Shown here: one piece after another, positions 43,916 to 53,326 of the stretch
Layout: every line of letters begins with the position of its first letter
Position numbering within the stretch: the first letter of the stretch is position 1
Origin: an uncultured Eudoraea sp.
GTDB lineage: Bacteria; Bacteroidota; Bacteroidia; Flavobacteriales; Flavobacteriaceae
Direction of reading: 5' to 3'
DNA length: 64,000 nt
Assembly: GCF_947258925.1 (NCBI RefSeq)
Contig: NZ_CAMYKG010000001.1
Location: 1 to 64,000 of the forward strand
Notes under the pieces: generated by a model
What the model was told of the DNA's origin: nothing
The model's input: only the letters and a program-made list of their open reading frames with translations
The model's database searches: none
Position numbers and translations under genes: made by a program

Positions 43916-43941
43916 TCAAGTATTTATATTTAAAATTTATA

Positions 43942-44002
43942 CCAATTTAAAAACAACGTAAGATGAAGTATAAATTGGATGTTTTTTCAGGCTGCAAAGA
44001 TA
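43942..44002 (-). promoter_or_regulatory. atpDC promoter box and leader dyad
   Basis: TATCTTTG (minus strand, 44002-43995) matches TAnnTTTG; predicted start near 43989. In the resulting leader, CCAATTTA (43942-43949) and TAAATTGG (43971-43978) are perfect complements with a 21-base loop. Regulation through this hairpin is possible but unproven. Confidence 0.45.
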
Positions 44003-44051
44003 TGTTTTTCCTTTTTAAATAGGAATGGAATACTTTGATTTTTTGACATAA

Positions 44052-44081
44052 AAAAAAGCACCGGGAAAATGGTGCTTTTTT
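44052..44081 (-). terminator. Terminator after the SGNH lipoprotein gene
   Basis: AAAAAAGCACC and GGTGCTTTTTT form an 11-bp stem with a short loop; the T-run on the minus strand follows the SGNH gene stop at 44098. It also insulates atpD. Confidence 0.85.
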
Positions 44082-44097
44082 CATGTATTGTGAATAC

Positions 44098-45636
44098 CTA
44101 CTGTAAGGTTGGCGAATAGTTTGTTGGGTAATTTCCAATGTCTACCAGATTCCCGGAAGCTTCAAAATTTGATCCGTAGGTGGCATCAATGGCCTTCATA
44201 AATTCATTGGCCACTAAAGCATTCCCTCTCGCTGTAAGATGTACACCGTCTAATGAAAATGCCCCGCCGGTTACCAAATTCGATGTCAGGGTGAAATTAC
44301 CACTTGTAATACCACCAGCTAATAATTGATTATACAAGCTATTAGCATCTACCAATGCGAGCCCCGCCGCACTTACCGCGCTGGAAATGGCCCCGTTAAA
44401 ATTGGTTATTGCCTCTGAAATTTCGGCTTGTTCAGCAGGAATAAGCACCCATTTATCCGCTAAAGGTATAGCCACACCATTTACGGATAGTGGATTGTTT
44501 GGATCTGCCAGGGTGCCAATGAAATTTGCAGCCAATAAAACAAGAAGGTCATCTGCTGTAGCCTGTCTAATTTTTGGCAGTCCTGCAAAAGCAGGGTTTA
44601 TAGCTCCCAAATCAGTTAAACTTTCATCTTCAATTACCACGGCATTAGTTTCACTGGCCTCAAAACTAATGATTCTGGCTGCTGCCTCTTCAGCTGTAAA
44701 AAGCCCTGTACCTTCCAAAGCGGCGAGCGCTGCCTGTATTCCCCCATTATAAGGTACATATTCCTGATTTACAGCTGCGGCTGTTGCAGCATCCAATGGA
44801 ACCGGGTTATGTGGTACGGTAGTAAAATGTGGTATTTCCAAAACATTGGGTATATTAGCAACTACACCTCCGGCACCTGATGCTGTAAGCGAAGCAATCA
44901 AAGCACCAAATGTTTGGTTAAAACCCACTCCAGGAGGTCCGTCAACTGGTGTTATTGGATCCGTTCCATCACCTCCGCTGAGTGCGTATCCCAAAACATC
45001 ATTATTACCAATCCATAATGAAAAGAAAGACGGTGTCTGGGTTGCCGCCAACTGCAAAACACTAGCGTCGGGGTTTGAGCCCGTCATTCTAATAAAATAA
45101 GGATTAGCCAGCCCTAAGGCAAGATTACCCAAATTACCATATCCCGGGGCTAACAGATGAAAACTCTTTGCGCCCGGCACCCCTAAATTGTTAAAAGGAC
45201 CGGTAGGATTGTTAAGTACTATATCTGTGGTTACCGTTACAGGGCCAATCACAGATTCTAAGGGAGCAGGTCCTGCCCCGTCAAAAATAAACCTTGGATC
45301 AAAACCTGGAAGCCGATTCCCAGCTAAGGCTAAACCACCTAAATTATCATTGGTCAAGGGTTGTATAAAACTGCCCCCTCCTGCAACTTCAAATTGTTGT
45401 GATAAAATGTTAGGTAATGAATTGTTTTGTCCTGCAATAAATAGCGCCCCATCCGTAAATCCCGCCATCAAAGAATTACCCAAAGCCACAAAATTCGAAA
45501 AATCAGCAGATCCCGGGGTGGCAGGTGGTAACTGTACTTCCTCCTCAATCATTTCAAAATCTTCTCTTTTATTACAAGCAGAAAAGACTATTATGCATGC
45601 TAATAACCAGATATATTTTATTTTCATATTCATCAT
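44098..45636 (-). CDS. SGNH/GDSL-type hydrolase lipoprotein
   Basis: About 512 residues from the first of three close ATGs (45636, 45633, 45627); the signal peptide MKIKYIWLLACIIVFSAC starts at the third and has a lipobox Cys. All SGNH blocks are present: Ser in NFVALGNSLMAGF (block I, GNSL for GDSL), Gly in the following region, Asn in WIGNNDVLGYA, and DxxH in LDGVHLTARGNA. It is therefore likely an active surface or periplasmic esterase/lipase. It begins one base after the TonB receptor stop, so the two are co-expressed; a terminator follows. Confidence 0.9.
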   Translation of the reverse strand: MMNMKIKYIWLLACIIVFSACNKREDFEMIEEEVQLPPATPGSADFSNFVALGNSLMAGFTDGALFIAGQNNSLPNILSQQFEVAGGGSFIQPLTNDNLGGLALAGNRLPGFDPRFIFDGAGPAPLESVIGPVTVTTDIVLNNPTGPFNNLGVPGAKSFHLLAPGYGNLGNLALGLANPYFIRMTGSNPDASVLQLAATQTPSFFSLWIGNNDVLGYALSGGDGTDPITPVDGPPGVGFNQTFGALIASLTASGAGGVVANIPNVLEIPHFTTVPHNPVPLDAATAAAVNQEYVPYNGGIQAALAALEGTGLFTAEEAAARIISFEASETNAVVIEDESLTDLGAINPAFAGLPKIRQATADDLLVLLAANFIGTLADPNNPLSVNGVAIPLADKWVLIPAEQAEISEAITNFNGAISSAVSAAGLALVDANSLYNQLLAGGITSGNFTLTSNLVTGGAFSLDGVHLTARGNALVANEFMKAIDATYGSNFEASGNLVDIGNYPTNYSPTLQ

Positions 45637-45637
45637 A

Positions 45638-48424
45638 TTATAAAGTATTAATTGCCCATGAAACATAATATATGGAACCAATAAACCCTGTTCCAAAAGC
45701 AGTAAAGTATTCTTTCCCCAGTATATTGTTACCTCCGATCTTAAATGTTGATTTTATACTGGGTACCCTATAATTAAACTGGGCATCAAGTACATGGAAT
45801 TCCGGAACAACCCCATTTCCAAAAGTAGCCTCCCAGAAATAGTCATCACTGAACCTATAGGAAATATTAAATCCGAAATTTTCAAAAAGATCCGTATTCC
45901 CAAAGGAAGCTTTAAACTTATGTTCAGGTGTATTGAAATTAGACATAAAATCAGGGTTAGCTTCCTGATCAAAATCTTGTTTTGTAAATGTATAGCTTCC
46001 GCCCAGATCAAAATTTCTAAATACTTTTAGCGATAGGCCCAAAGATGCTCCATAAGAGTTTATATCCACATCAGAATTTGTATAAGCGCTATACGCTTGA
46101 AAGTCACCATTACTAACAGCTGCTACTGAAAGTGAACCATCTCCAACCGTTCCGTAAAAGGGTGCTACAACTACTTCTTGAGAAATGAAATCCTTATAGT
46201 TGTTATAATAGGTGCTAAAATCTATAACTAATTTGTCTATTTTTCCTCTGTAACCTATCTCAAATGAAGTTACCTTTTCAGGCTTCACTAAATTAGGATT
46301 AGCTATTCTTAAATCACCAGGATCACCCGTTACTCCCAGCGTTTGAACGGAACTGAGGGAATATGAATTATTATAAGCAGCAGATCCTGTTTGGGTTATA
46401 GTAGCCGGCTGGCCTAAATCCTGTCCGCCACCACTAACATCGAAGTCTCTGGAGTACCTATCCAGGTTTTCCGGGGCCGAACCTATTAAAATGGCCCTTC
46501 CGGCATCGAGCCCTATAAATAAATCCTGTGTTGTGGGATTTCTAAATCCTGTTTGGAATGATGCTCGAACATTGTGATCCCTGTTAATTGTGAGACCGGC
46601 GGATATTCTCGGAGAAAAGAAGCCATCAAAAAATTCCGATTTGTCATAACGAATAGAACCTGTAAGTTTAAGCTTCAATTTTTCATTTAACTCTAAATCC
46701 TTCTGTATCTGGGTATAGATTCCAAATTCAGAATAGTCAATAGGGCCATCAAAGTCTGTATATATTGTTCCGAATGAATTTAAATTGTAGCGCCTGAAGG
46801 AACCTCCAAGTTGGATAGCGGCCCAATCGACCAGATGGCCAAAATTGTAATTACCATCGGCATGATAATACTTAGATGCATCTTTAAACTGAGACCCTGA
46901 GGCCAGATCAGGATTTTTAATAACACTTTCAAAAGCATTATTGAATTCTGGTGAACCTGGCAGATAACGTCCGGATTCTGCTTGTGCCCTGGCAGCCGCA
47001 TGGGCTTGTTCATCAGTGGCCCCTCCTAAAGTAGCCTGAACGTAGGTTCCGGCATATTCACCAAACCAAGTCTGGTCATCTTTCCATCGCCTGTTAATGT
47101 TAATCCCCGTGAAAACCATATCATAGGAATCCCCGGCTTTATCTGACACTATATATCCCCTCAGAAAGAAGTTATCGTTTCTAAATTCGATTTTGTGCTG
47201 CTGCTGGAAAAACCCATTAATATTATATCTGTTGGTGCCCTGATAAATCGTGGAACCTGTTCCCACTTTACCTACATAGGACATTTCGAAACTTTTTCCT
47301 GTTATGGGTCGGTAAAACAAGCCCCAATCCGCTTTGATACTTTCCGCATTATAATTGGTGAGGTCTTCTTCGTTATATCCGGTTCTACTAACATCTACTG
47401 AGGGCACTAGTGCATTAGCTCCCTCCGGGAGAATACCAAGGCCTTCTAATGTCACGGCAACACTTTTTATGTCAGCGGATACTTCATCGCCATAGACGTT
47501 AATCCCATCATAATCCAGATCTGCCCTTGTACGGGTAGGGTCAAACTTATCTATTTCGCTTGTAGCGGCCCAATCTGTTCCTTTGAGATAGCCAAAATTC
47601 ACTTTTCCCGCAAATTTGTCTGAGAACTTATATGCGGCCCTTATACCAAAATCTGTATAACTATTATCCCCTGCAGCCTCCTGTGAGGTAATCCCCTGTT
47701 TAATTGTTACGCTAATTCCCTGGTAATCAAATGGACTTTTACTGCGCATAAAAAGAATCCCATTAAAAGCATTTGCACCATATAGTGCAGAAGAAGCACC
47801 TGGCAATAATTCAACGCTTTGTACATCTGCTTCAATTAAGCCAACAAGATTCCCAATAGGAAAGTTCAAGGCAGGAGTAGAATTATCCATACCATCTACC
47901 AACTGCATAAAACGCGTATTGGCAAAGGTGGCAAAACCACGAGTATTCACTGATTTAAAGGTTAAACTGTTGGTGTTTATATCAACCCCTTTTAAGTTTT
48001 CCAAGCCCCCGTAAAAATCTGCTGAAGTAGTATTTTTTATTGCTTCAATACTTAAGCGTTCTACCGTTACGGGAGATTCAAAAATTCGTTCCGGTGTTCT
48101 GGAAGCTGAAATAACTACTTCATCCAAAAATGTTTGTGTCTCACCAAGAATTACAGTTATGGTTTGATTGTTCGAAGTTACCTCAACCGTTTCCTCCGCA
48201 AATCCAATGCTGGTTATCCTTAATTGAAAGGGGGGAACTTCAGAAGTTTCAAGAACAAAATTACCATCAAAATCGGAGGTTGTTCCAATCGCCTTTCCAA
48301 GTATTACCACATTGGCTCCTGGAATAGGCTGACCGTTTTCATCCGTTACATTTCCATTCACGGTTGTCTGTGAATAGACTCCAAAGCCCAACATTAGAAG
48401 GGAAAAAAGAATGATTCTTTTCAT
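45638..48424 (-). CDS. TonB-dependent receptor with carboxypeptidase-like N-domain
   Basis: 928 residues: signal peptide (about 1-18, ending GVYSQ), a CarboxypepD_reg-like beta-sandwich (TVNGNVTDENGQPIPGANVVI, about 20-95), plug domain (LDEVVISASRTPERIFESPVTVERLS through NFPIGNLVGLIEADVQSVELLPGASSALYG), and a long barrel. No SusD partner is adjacent; instead an SGNH lipoprotein follows directly. The pair suggests uptake of an ester or lipid-like compound after surface hydrolysis. The ligand is unknown. No riboswitch is seen in the upstream 140 bases. Confidence 0.92.
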   Translation of the reverse strand: MKRIILFSLLMLGFGVYSQTTVNGNVTDENGQPIPGANVVILGKAIGTTSDFDGNFVLETSEVPPFQLRITSIGFAEETVEVTSNNQTITVILGETQTFLDEVVISASRTPERIFESPVTVERLSIEAIKNTTSADFYGGLENLKGVDINTNSLTFKSVNTRGFATFANTRFMQLVDGMDNSTPALNFPIGNLVGLIEADVQSVELLPGASSALYGANAFNGILFMRSKSPFDYQGISVTIKQGITSQEAAGDNSYTDFGIRAAYKFSDKFAGKVNFGYLKGTDWAATSEIDKFDPTRTRADLDYDGINVYGDEVSADIKSVAVTLEGLGILPEGANALVPSVDVSRTGYNEEDLTNYNAESIKADWGLFYRPITGKSFEMSYVGKVGTGSTIYQGTNRYNINGFFQQQHKIEFRNDNFFLRGYIVSDKAGDSYDMVFTGININRRWKDDQTWFGEYAGTYVQATLGGATDEQAHAAARAQAESGRYLPGSPEFNNAFESVIKNPDLASGSQFKDASKYYHADGNYNFGHLVDWAAIQLGGSFRRYNLNSFGTIYTDFDGPIDYSEFGIYTQIQKDLELNEKLKLKLTGSIRYDKSEFFDGFFSPRISAGLTINRDHNVRASFQTGFRNPTTQDLFIGLDAGRAILIGSAPENLDRYSRDFDVSGGGQDLGQPATITQTGSAAYNNSYSLSSVQTLGVTGDPGDLRIANPNLVKPEKVTSFEIGYRGKIDKLVIDFSTYYNNYKDFISQEVVVAPFYGTVGDGSLSVAAVSNGDFQAYSAYTNSDVDINSYGASLGLSLKVFRNFDLGGSYTFTKQDFDQEANPDFMSNFNTPEHKFKASFGNTDLFENFGFNISYRFSDDYFWEATFGNGVVPEFHVLDAQFNYRVPSIKSTFKIGGNNILGKEYFTAFGTGFIGSIYYVSWAINTL

Positions 48425-48564
48425 GTTAATTTTGAGTTAAATTAGTATGTTGCCAATATACAGATTTTTTAAATTGTAAATGAAAAAAATTGAAAAAGAA
48501 TACACTTATGCTGTTAATTTCTCAGTCCGACAGGGCTTCTATTCATAAATCGATAATCAAAACA

Positions 48565-48597
48565 AAAAAGGCGACCATAAATTATGGTCGCCTTTTT
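48565..48597 (-). terminator. Terminator after glmS
   Basis: A perfect 16-bp stem (AAAAAGGCGACCATAA with TTATGGTCGCCTTTTT) with a one-base centre and a T-run, 20 bases after the glmS stop. Confidence 0.9.
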
Positions 48598-48617
48598 CTA
48601 AATTTATTCAAATTCAG

Positions 48618-50465
48618 TTATTCCACAGTAACTGATTTAGCCAAATTTCGAGGTTGATCGACATTGCATCCTCTCATTATCGCGATATGATATGATAACA
48701 ACTGTAACGGTATTGTAGTAATAAGTGGGGTAAGACTTTCAAGCGTTTCAGGCACTTCAATTACATGATCTGCTAAATCCTTAACCTGATCATCCCCTTC
48801 AGTGACAACGGCAATAATTTTACCATTTCTAGATTTTATCTCCTGAATATTACTTACAACCTTCTCATAATGCCCTTTATTGGTAGCAATAACTATAACC
48901 GGCATTTGTTCATCTATTAGTGCTATAGGTCCATGTTTCATTTCTGCTGCAGGATATCCCTCTGCATGGATATAGCTTATCTCCTTCAACTTTAAAGCGC
49001 CTTCGAGGGCCACAGGAAAATTATAACCCCTGCCCAGGTATAAACAATTTTCGGAATCTTTATATTCATTTGCGATGATTTCAACCAAAGGATTCGATTG
49101 AAGTGCTATCTCAACTTTTCTTGGAATGTTCTCTAATTCTGAAAGGAATTCATGAAATCTAGATTGTGAAAATTCACCCTTTTCTTTTGCCAATTTTAAA
49201 GCAATTAGTGTGAGGACTGTTATCTGAGTAGTGAATGCCTTAGTAGAAGCTACGCCAATTTCCGGTCCGGCATGTGTATATGCCCCCGCATGGGTCTCAC
49301 GTGCAATAGAAGAACCTACTACATTACACACCCCAAATACATAAGCTCCTTTCTCTTTAGCAAGCTTAATTGCCGCTAATGTATCAGCTGTCTCACCGGA
49401 TTGTGAAATAGCAATTACCACGTCGTTTTCAGTAATTACAGGATTTCTATATCTGAATTCTGAAGCATATTCTACTTCCACAGGTATTCTTGCCAAATCT
49501 TCGAAAATATACTCAGCTACTAGCCCTGCGTGCCAGGAAGTTCCGCATGCCACAATAATTATCCTATTTGCGTTGAGAAATTTTTCGAGATTCTGATCAA
49601 TACCAGACATTTTAATTATGCCCTGATCAACCAGTAATCTTCCCCTGTAAGTATCCTTGATAGCGCTTGGTTGCTCATAGATCTCCTTTAACATAAAATG
49701 ATCATACATCCCTTTTTCAATTTCCTCAAGATTTAATTGAAGTTCCTGCACCAGAGGGTAAGCTATAGCATCATTCTTTATCTTCCGTAGTTTAATTTCT
49801 TTGCCAAGGCGAACTATAGCCATTTCCTGGTCTTCGAGGTAAACCGCATTATTGGTATATTCAATAAAAGGCGAAGCATCGGAAGCTATAAAAAATTCAT
49901 CTTCTCCGATACCAATTGCAAGAGGACTGCCCAATTTCGCTACCACAATTTCATCTGGCTTTTCAATATCGAATACAGCAATGGCATAGGCGCCAACTAC
50001 TTGGTTTAAAGCAATCTGAACAGCTTTTCCTAAAAGGACATTTTCCTTTTTCTTTACTTCTTCAATAAGATTGACAAGAACTTCGGTATCGGTATCCGAT
50101 TTGAAGGTATAGCCCCTTTTAGTTAGTTCTTGTTTTATGGCTTCATAATTCTCAATAATGCCATTATGGATAATTATAAGATTTCCCGAATTTGAATAAT
50201 GCGGATGCGAATTAACATCGTTTGGAACACCATGAGTTGCCCATCTTGTATGTCCTATACCAACACTGCCATTTAAGGGAATATCGCTTTCCGACCGCTC
50301 TTTGAGATCTTGAACCTTACCCTTAGTTTTAGAAAGATTGATCTTATTTCCGTCGAATAATGCAATTCCTGCACTGTCATACCCCCGGTATTCAAGGCGT
50401 TGCAAACCTTTCATAATTACTGGATATGCATCCTTTTTACCAATATAACCCACAATTCCACACAT
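48618..50465 (-). CDS. glmS: Glutamine-fructose-6-phosphate aminotransferase
   Basis: A 615-residue cytosolic enzyme making glucosamine-6-phosphate, the first step to UDP-GlcNAc. N-terminal glutaminase domain with nucleophile Cys2 (MCGIVGYIG), then RWATHGVPNDVNSHPH. Two SIS domains follow (ACGTSWHAGLVAEY; SQSGETADTLAAI; GRGYNFPVALEGALKLKEISYIHAEGYPAAEMKHGPIALI), ending in the catalytic tail NLAKSVTVE. There is no glmS ribozyme in the 115-base upstream gap, only a TAAATTTG box (50504-50497). Confidence 0.98.
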   Translation of the reverse strand: MCGIVGYIGKKDAYPVIMKGLQRLEYRGYDSAGIALFDGNKINLSKTKGKVQDLKERSESDIPLNGSVGIGHTRWATHGVPNDVNSHPHYSNSGNLIIIHNGIIENYEAIKQELTKRGYTFKSDTDTEVLVNLIEEVKKKENVLLGKAVQIALNQVVGAYAIAVFDIEKPDEIVVAKLGSPLAIGIGEDEFFIASDASPFIEYTNNAVYLEDQEMAIVRLGKEIKLRKIKNDAIAYPLVQELQLNLEEIEKGMYDHFMLKEIYEQPSAIKDTYRGRLLVDQGIIKMSGIDQNLEKFLNANRIIIVACGTSWHAGLVAEYIFEDLARIPVEVEYASEFRYRNPVITENDVVIAISQSGETADTLAAIKLAKEKGAYVFGVCNVVGSSIARETHAGAYTHAGPEIGVASTKAFTTQITVLTLIALKLAKEKGEFSQSRFHEFLSELENIPRKVEIALQSNPLVEIIANEYKDSENCLYLGRGYNFPVALEGALKLKEISYIHAEGYPAAEMKHGPIALIDEQMPVIVIATNKGHYEKVVSNIQEIKSRNGKIIAVVTEGDDQVKDLADHVIEVPETLESLTPLITTIPLQLLSYHIAIMRGCNVDQPRNLAKSVTVE

Positions 50466-50496
50466 AGTATTACTAATTAAATAGTTAGTAGATGAT

Positions 50497-50504
50497 CAAA
50501 TTTA
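50497..50504 (-). promoter_or_regulatory. Candidate glmS promoter (-7 box)
   Basis: TAAATTTG on the minus strand matches TAnnTTTG; predicted start near 50491, about 25 nt before the ATG. No -33 TTG at ideal spacing. Confidence 0.4.
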
Positions 50505-50579
50505 CAAGAAGAATTTCAATACTATCAGAATTTTCGGTTGTATAACGTAAAAATACTACAAGAAGTATTATCAAGAAGG

Positions 50580-52409
50580 TTAATTAACCTCTGTATAGAA
50601 TATCTCCAATTTCAGCTTCAAATCCTCTTCTTCGATAGGTAAATTACTGCCATAAAGAACAGTACTTAGGGGGGTAATTGTGGCGCTCAAGGGCAGATCC
50701 GATTCATTCATCATATCTAACACGGCATTTTTAGAAGCACTAATCGACAAATCGGCCGTTACGGAGAGGCCAAGAGTAACATTTGTAGAATCTCTTATTA
50801 AAATATCATTAATATGATTCGTTATTTTCATTTTATAACGGACCCCCTTATTGTTTTCTTTTTCCAAAGACCCGCCATAATTAATATCAATTCTGGTTCT
50901 GAGGTCTGGATCACTAATTACGGAAAGGTCATAAATTGGCCTGTTGGTCTCCGCATCAAACAGGTATAATGCCGGGGGTTCATCAACTATACCGGCCATG
51001 TCTAACATTTCCCTGTCTACATAAAAGATAAGGTTGGCTTCATTGACTATCCAATTATTCGCCTTAATCTGGTTTATTATATCCTCGCCGTTATCTTCCT
51101 CAAACAACTGGATCTCAGTATAGGCTCCCGAACCTCCTTTAAGATAAATTCTCCCTGCATTTTCGTCTAAGTCTAATTCACCTGCAATTTCTGAAGGAAA
51201 TGGTTCATTTATTAACGTATTGACCGCGTTACCACTAATTGCGCCAAAGGTTAAGTCTCTGGTAATTAATGTCAATTCGTATAATGATTCTTCCTTAATA
51301 ATTTGGTCATCTTCCTGTTTATCATACTCATAGGTAATTGTAACCGTGGCTTCGGTAATATCCAGGATAAGCAAAATATCATCAGTTATAGCCGAAACAG
51401 ACAAATGAAGTCCCCTGATAAAATCACTAAAATTTGCCTGACTTAATAACTCTGACTGGCCTTCTTTATCTAGAACATTTTGTTGAAAAAATGCAGGATC
51501 CAATGCAACCTGAATACCAGGTTGGATTCGCTCCGGTTCATTAAGAGATTCGTCCGCTTCTGTATCGGGATCATCTTCGGGAAAAATTAATGTTTCTTCA
51601 TCCGATATGGTTACCGAACCATCAAAAAGTACTTCAGAAACAAAATCAGGAGAAAACTCCTGAGACGAGTAATATTCCTGCGATTCCAGAAAACCGGTAT
51701 CCGGGTCCAAATCTCTCAAAAAGTAAGTAGACCTTTCAACCTTGAAATTAAAGGGTGCATCCCGGTTTCCATAAATACTGTCCAGATCTACTTTCAGAGG
51801 ATATCTGTTTACATCAATCTCGGTATCATCCCCATCCTTTATACCATCATTATCTGTATCATCACTAAGAGGGTTTGTTCCTATTGATCTTTCATCAGCA
51901 TCTGTAATACCATCTCCATCACTGTCACTATTCGGATCATCCGGATCTGCGTCAAAAGTATCCGGCACACCATCTAAATCTCTGTCCCCGTTTGGGTTTT
52001 GAAGATATGGGATATAAAGTATTACTTCTTTAACCGTTTCATTCTCCTGAATTGAGGTTGCGTCCGGATCCGATGCAGAATCATCTTCTCTTTGCTGCGA
52101 AAAGAGGCCAAATGATGGATTACCGGTTCCTCCCTGTAGTCTCAACTGCGAAGTTATACTAGCCTCGGTACTCCCATAAAGCGGATCATTGTATACGCCT
52201 ATTTGATAGATGGGAAGTTGGTTAGTTTCGACTGCATTAATTTTTTTATTAAATGCAAAAACATCATAAACCGCTTTACTCGTATTAAAGGGATCTCCTC
52301 CTATAACACCATCGCCAATTGTAGTTATATCTTCTTCACAAGAAGAAAACGAAAGGAATAGTAGCAAAACTGCCAAAGCAGCGAATACCGGTTTAAAAAA
52401 AATTTTCAT
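50580..52409 (-). CDS. DUF4270 lipoprotein with inserted calcium-binding (TSP3) repeats
   Basis: A 609-residue lipoprotein: signal peptide, lipobox SFSSC (Cys24). The DUF4270 character shows in the N-terminal block ([17 protein letters not shown], then [22 protein letters not shown]) and the large beta-rich C-terminal part. Between residues about 138 and 196 it contains Asp-rich D-x-D-x-DG repeats ([31 protein letters not shown]), the thrombospondin type-3 pattern that binds calcium. DUF4270 genes commonly accompany glmS and a glycogen-synthase-like gene in this family. It is six bases after the synthase-like gene. Function unknown. Confidence 0.85.
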   Translation of the reverse strand: MKIFFKPVFAALAVLLLFLSFSSCEEDITTIGDGVIGGDPFNTSKAVYDVFAFNKKINAVETNQLPIYQIGVYNDPLYGSTEASITSQLRLQGGTGNPSFGLFSQQREDDSASDPDATSIQENETVKEVILYIPYLQNPNGDRDLDGVPDTFDADPDDPNSDSDGDGITDADERSIGTNPLSDDTDNDGIKDGDDTEIDVNRYPLKVDLDSIYGNRDAPFNFKVERSTYFLRDLDPDTGFLESQEYYSSQEFSPDFVSEVLFDGSVTISDEETLIFPEDDPDTEADESLNEPERIQPGIQVALDPAFFQQNVLDKEGQSELLSQANFSDFIRGLHLSVSAITDDILLILDITEATVTITYEYDKQEDDQIIKEESLYELTLITRDLTFGAISGNAVNTLINEPFPSEIAGELDLDENAGRIYLKGGSGAYTEIQLFEEDNGEDIINQIKANNWIVNEANLIFYVDREMLDMAGIVDEPPALYLFDAETNRPIYDLSVISDPDLRTRIDINYGGSLEKENNKGVRYKMKITNHINDILIRDSTNVTLGLSVTADLSISASKNAVLDMMNESDLPLSATITPLSTVLYGSNLPIEEEDLKLKLEIFYTEVN

Positions 52410-52414
52410 TGAGC

Positions 52415-53224
52415 CTATTTTAAAACTTCAGTGCTGTAAAAGTCAGCATATGCTTCTTCAAATTCCTGAAGAGTCACATACGGCAACAGAGGTTTTTGGA
52501 GGTTTGTTATGTAATTACTTAAATCTTCTGAAATATCTTCAGCGGCTAAAATAATAGCATCAGAAAAATCTACAGCAACTTTTAACAAATTATTATAGGT
52601 GGGTGAATCCAAATGCGAAATACTTTCATCAGCAATTCCATCAAATGAAATTTTTTGCTTCATACTTCCATCCAGACTTCCTTCGAAACCTTTACTATAA
52701 ACTGAAGTGACTATTTTGCTATCCGCGAATAGAGGTTCATCTGCATAATAGTTTCGTAAATATAAAGGTACAAGTGAGGCCATCCATCCATGTACATGAA
52801 TAATATCCGGTGACCAATTCAATTTTTTTACTGTTTCTACTACCCCCTTAGCAAAGAAAATTGCTCTTTCATCGTTATCAGGAAACAATGCCCCATTTTC
52901 ATCTGTGAAGGTAGCTTTGCGCTTAAAATACTCCTCATTATCTATAAAATATACCTGAATGCGCTCTTTGGGTATCGAAGCAACCTTAATAATAAGCGGC
53001 ATATCCATATCATTAATTACAAGGTTCATCCCAGATAGTCGAATTACTTCATGCAACTGATGCCTGCGCTCATTAATATTGCCATATCTTGGCATAAAAA
53101 TTCGTATTTGGCCCTTTCTGCTGTTGACCATTTTTGGCGCTTCGTAAGACATTAAGGAAACTTCATTCTCTGGTAGGTAGGGCACTAATTCAGAAGATAC
53201 AAACAATATCTTTTTACCATTCAT
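52415..53224 (-). CDS. Glycogen synthase-like protein, N-terminal (GT5) half only
   Basis: About 269 residues from the ATG at 53224 ([20 protein letters not shown]); 13 upstream codons are open but unlike the family. The sequence follows the N-terminal Rossmann half of glycogen/starch synthases ([39 protein letters not shown]), but the ADP-glucose-binding K-T-G-G-L loop is replaced by Pro-Glu-Asn-Glu-Val, and the whole C-terminal GT-B half is missing (normal length about 480). It is unlikely to be a complete synthase. First gene before DUF4270, divergent from panC by 102 bases. Confidence 0.85.
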   Translation of the reverse strand: MNGKKILFVSSELVPYLPENEVSLMSYEAPKMVNSRKGQIRIFMPRYGNINERRHQLHEVIRLSGMNLVINDMDMPLIIKVASIPKERIQVYFIDNEEYFKRKATFTDENGALFPDNDERAIFFAKGVVETVKKLNWSPDIIHVHGWMASLVPLYLRNYYADEPLFADSKIVTSVYSKGFEGSLDGSMKQKISFDGIADESISHLDSPTYNNLLKVAVDFSDAIILAAEDISEDLSNYITNLQKPLLPYVTLQEFEEAYADFYSTEVLK

Positions 53225-53260
53225 AAAAAATGTATTTTGTTTATAGGTAAAACGTAGCTG

Positions 53261-53307
53261 CAAAATTACAAAAATAATGTAGAATAGCCCTAATTATAGT
53301 AAGTTTG
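53261..53307. promoter_or_regulatory. Divergent promoter boxes between the synthase-like gene and panC
   Basis: TAATTTTG on the minus strand (53268-53261) and TAAGTTTG on the plus strand (53300-53307) both match TAnnTTTG and point away from each other towards the two genes, with leaders of about 30 and 15-20 nt. No -33 TTG is evident for either. Confidence 0.45.
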
Positions 53308-53326
53308 CTGGCTGTAATAATTTATT

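Noticed and set aside
50466-50579. Search for a glmS ribozyme upstream of glmS
   Set aside because: The gap is too short and lacks the ribozyme core; only a promoter box is present.
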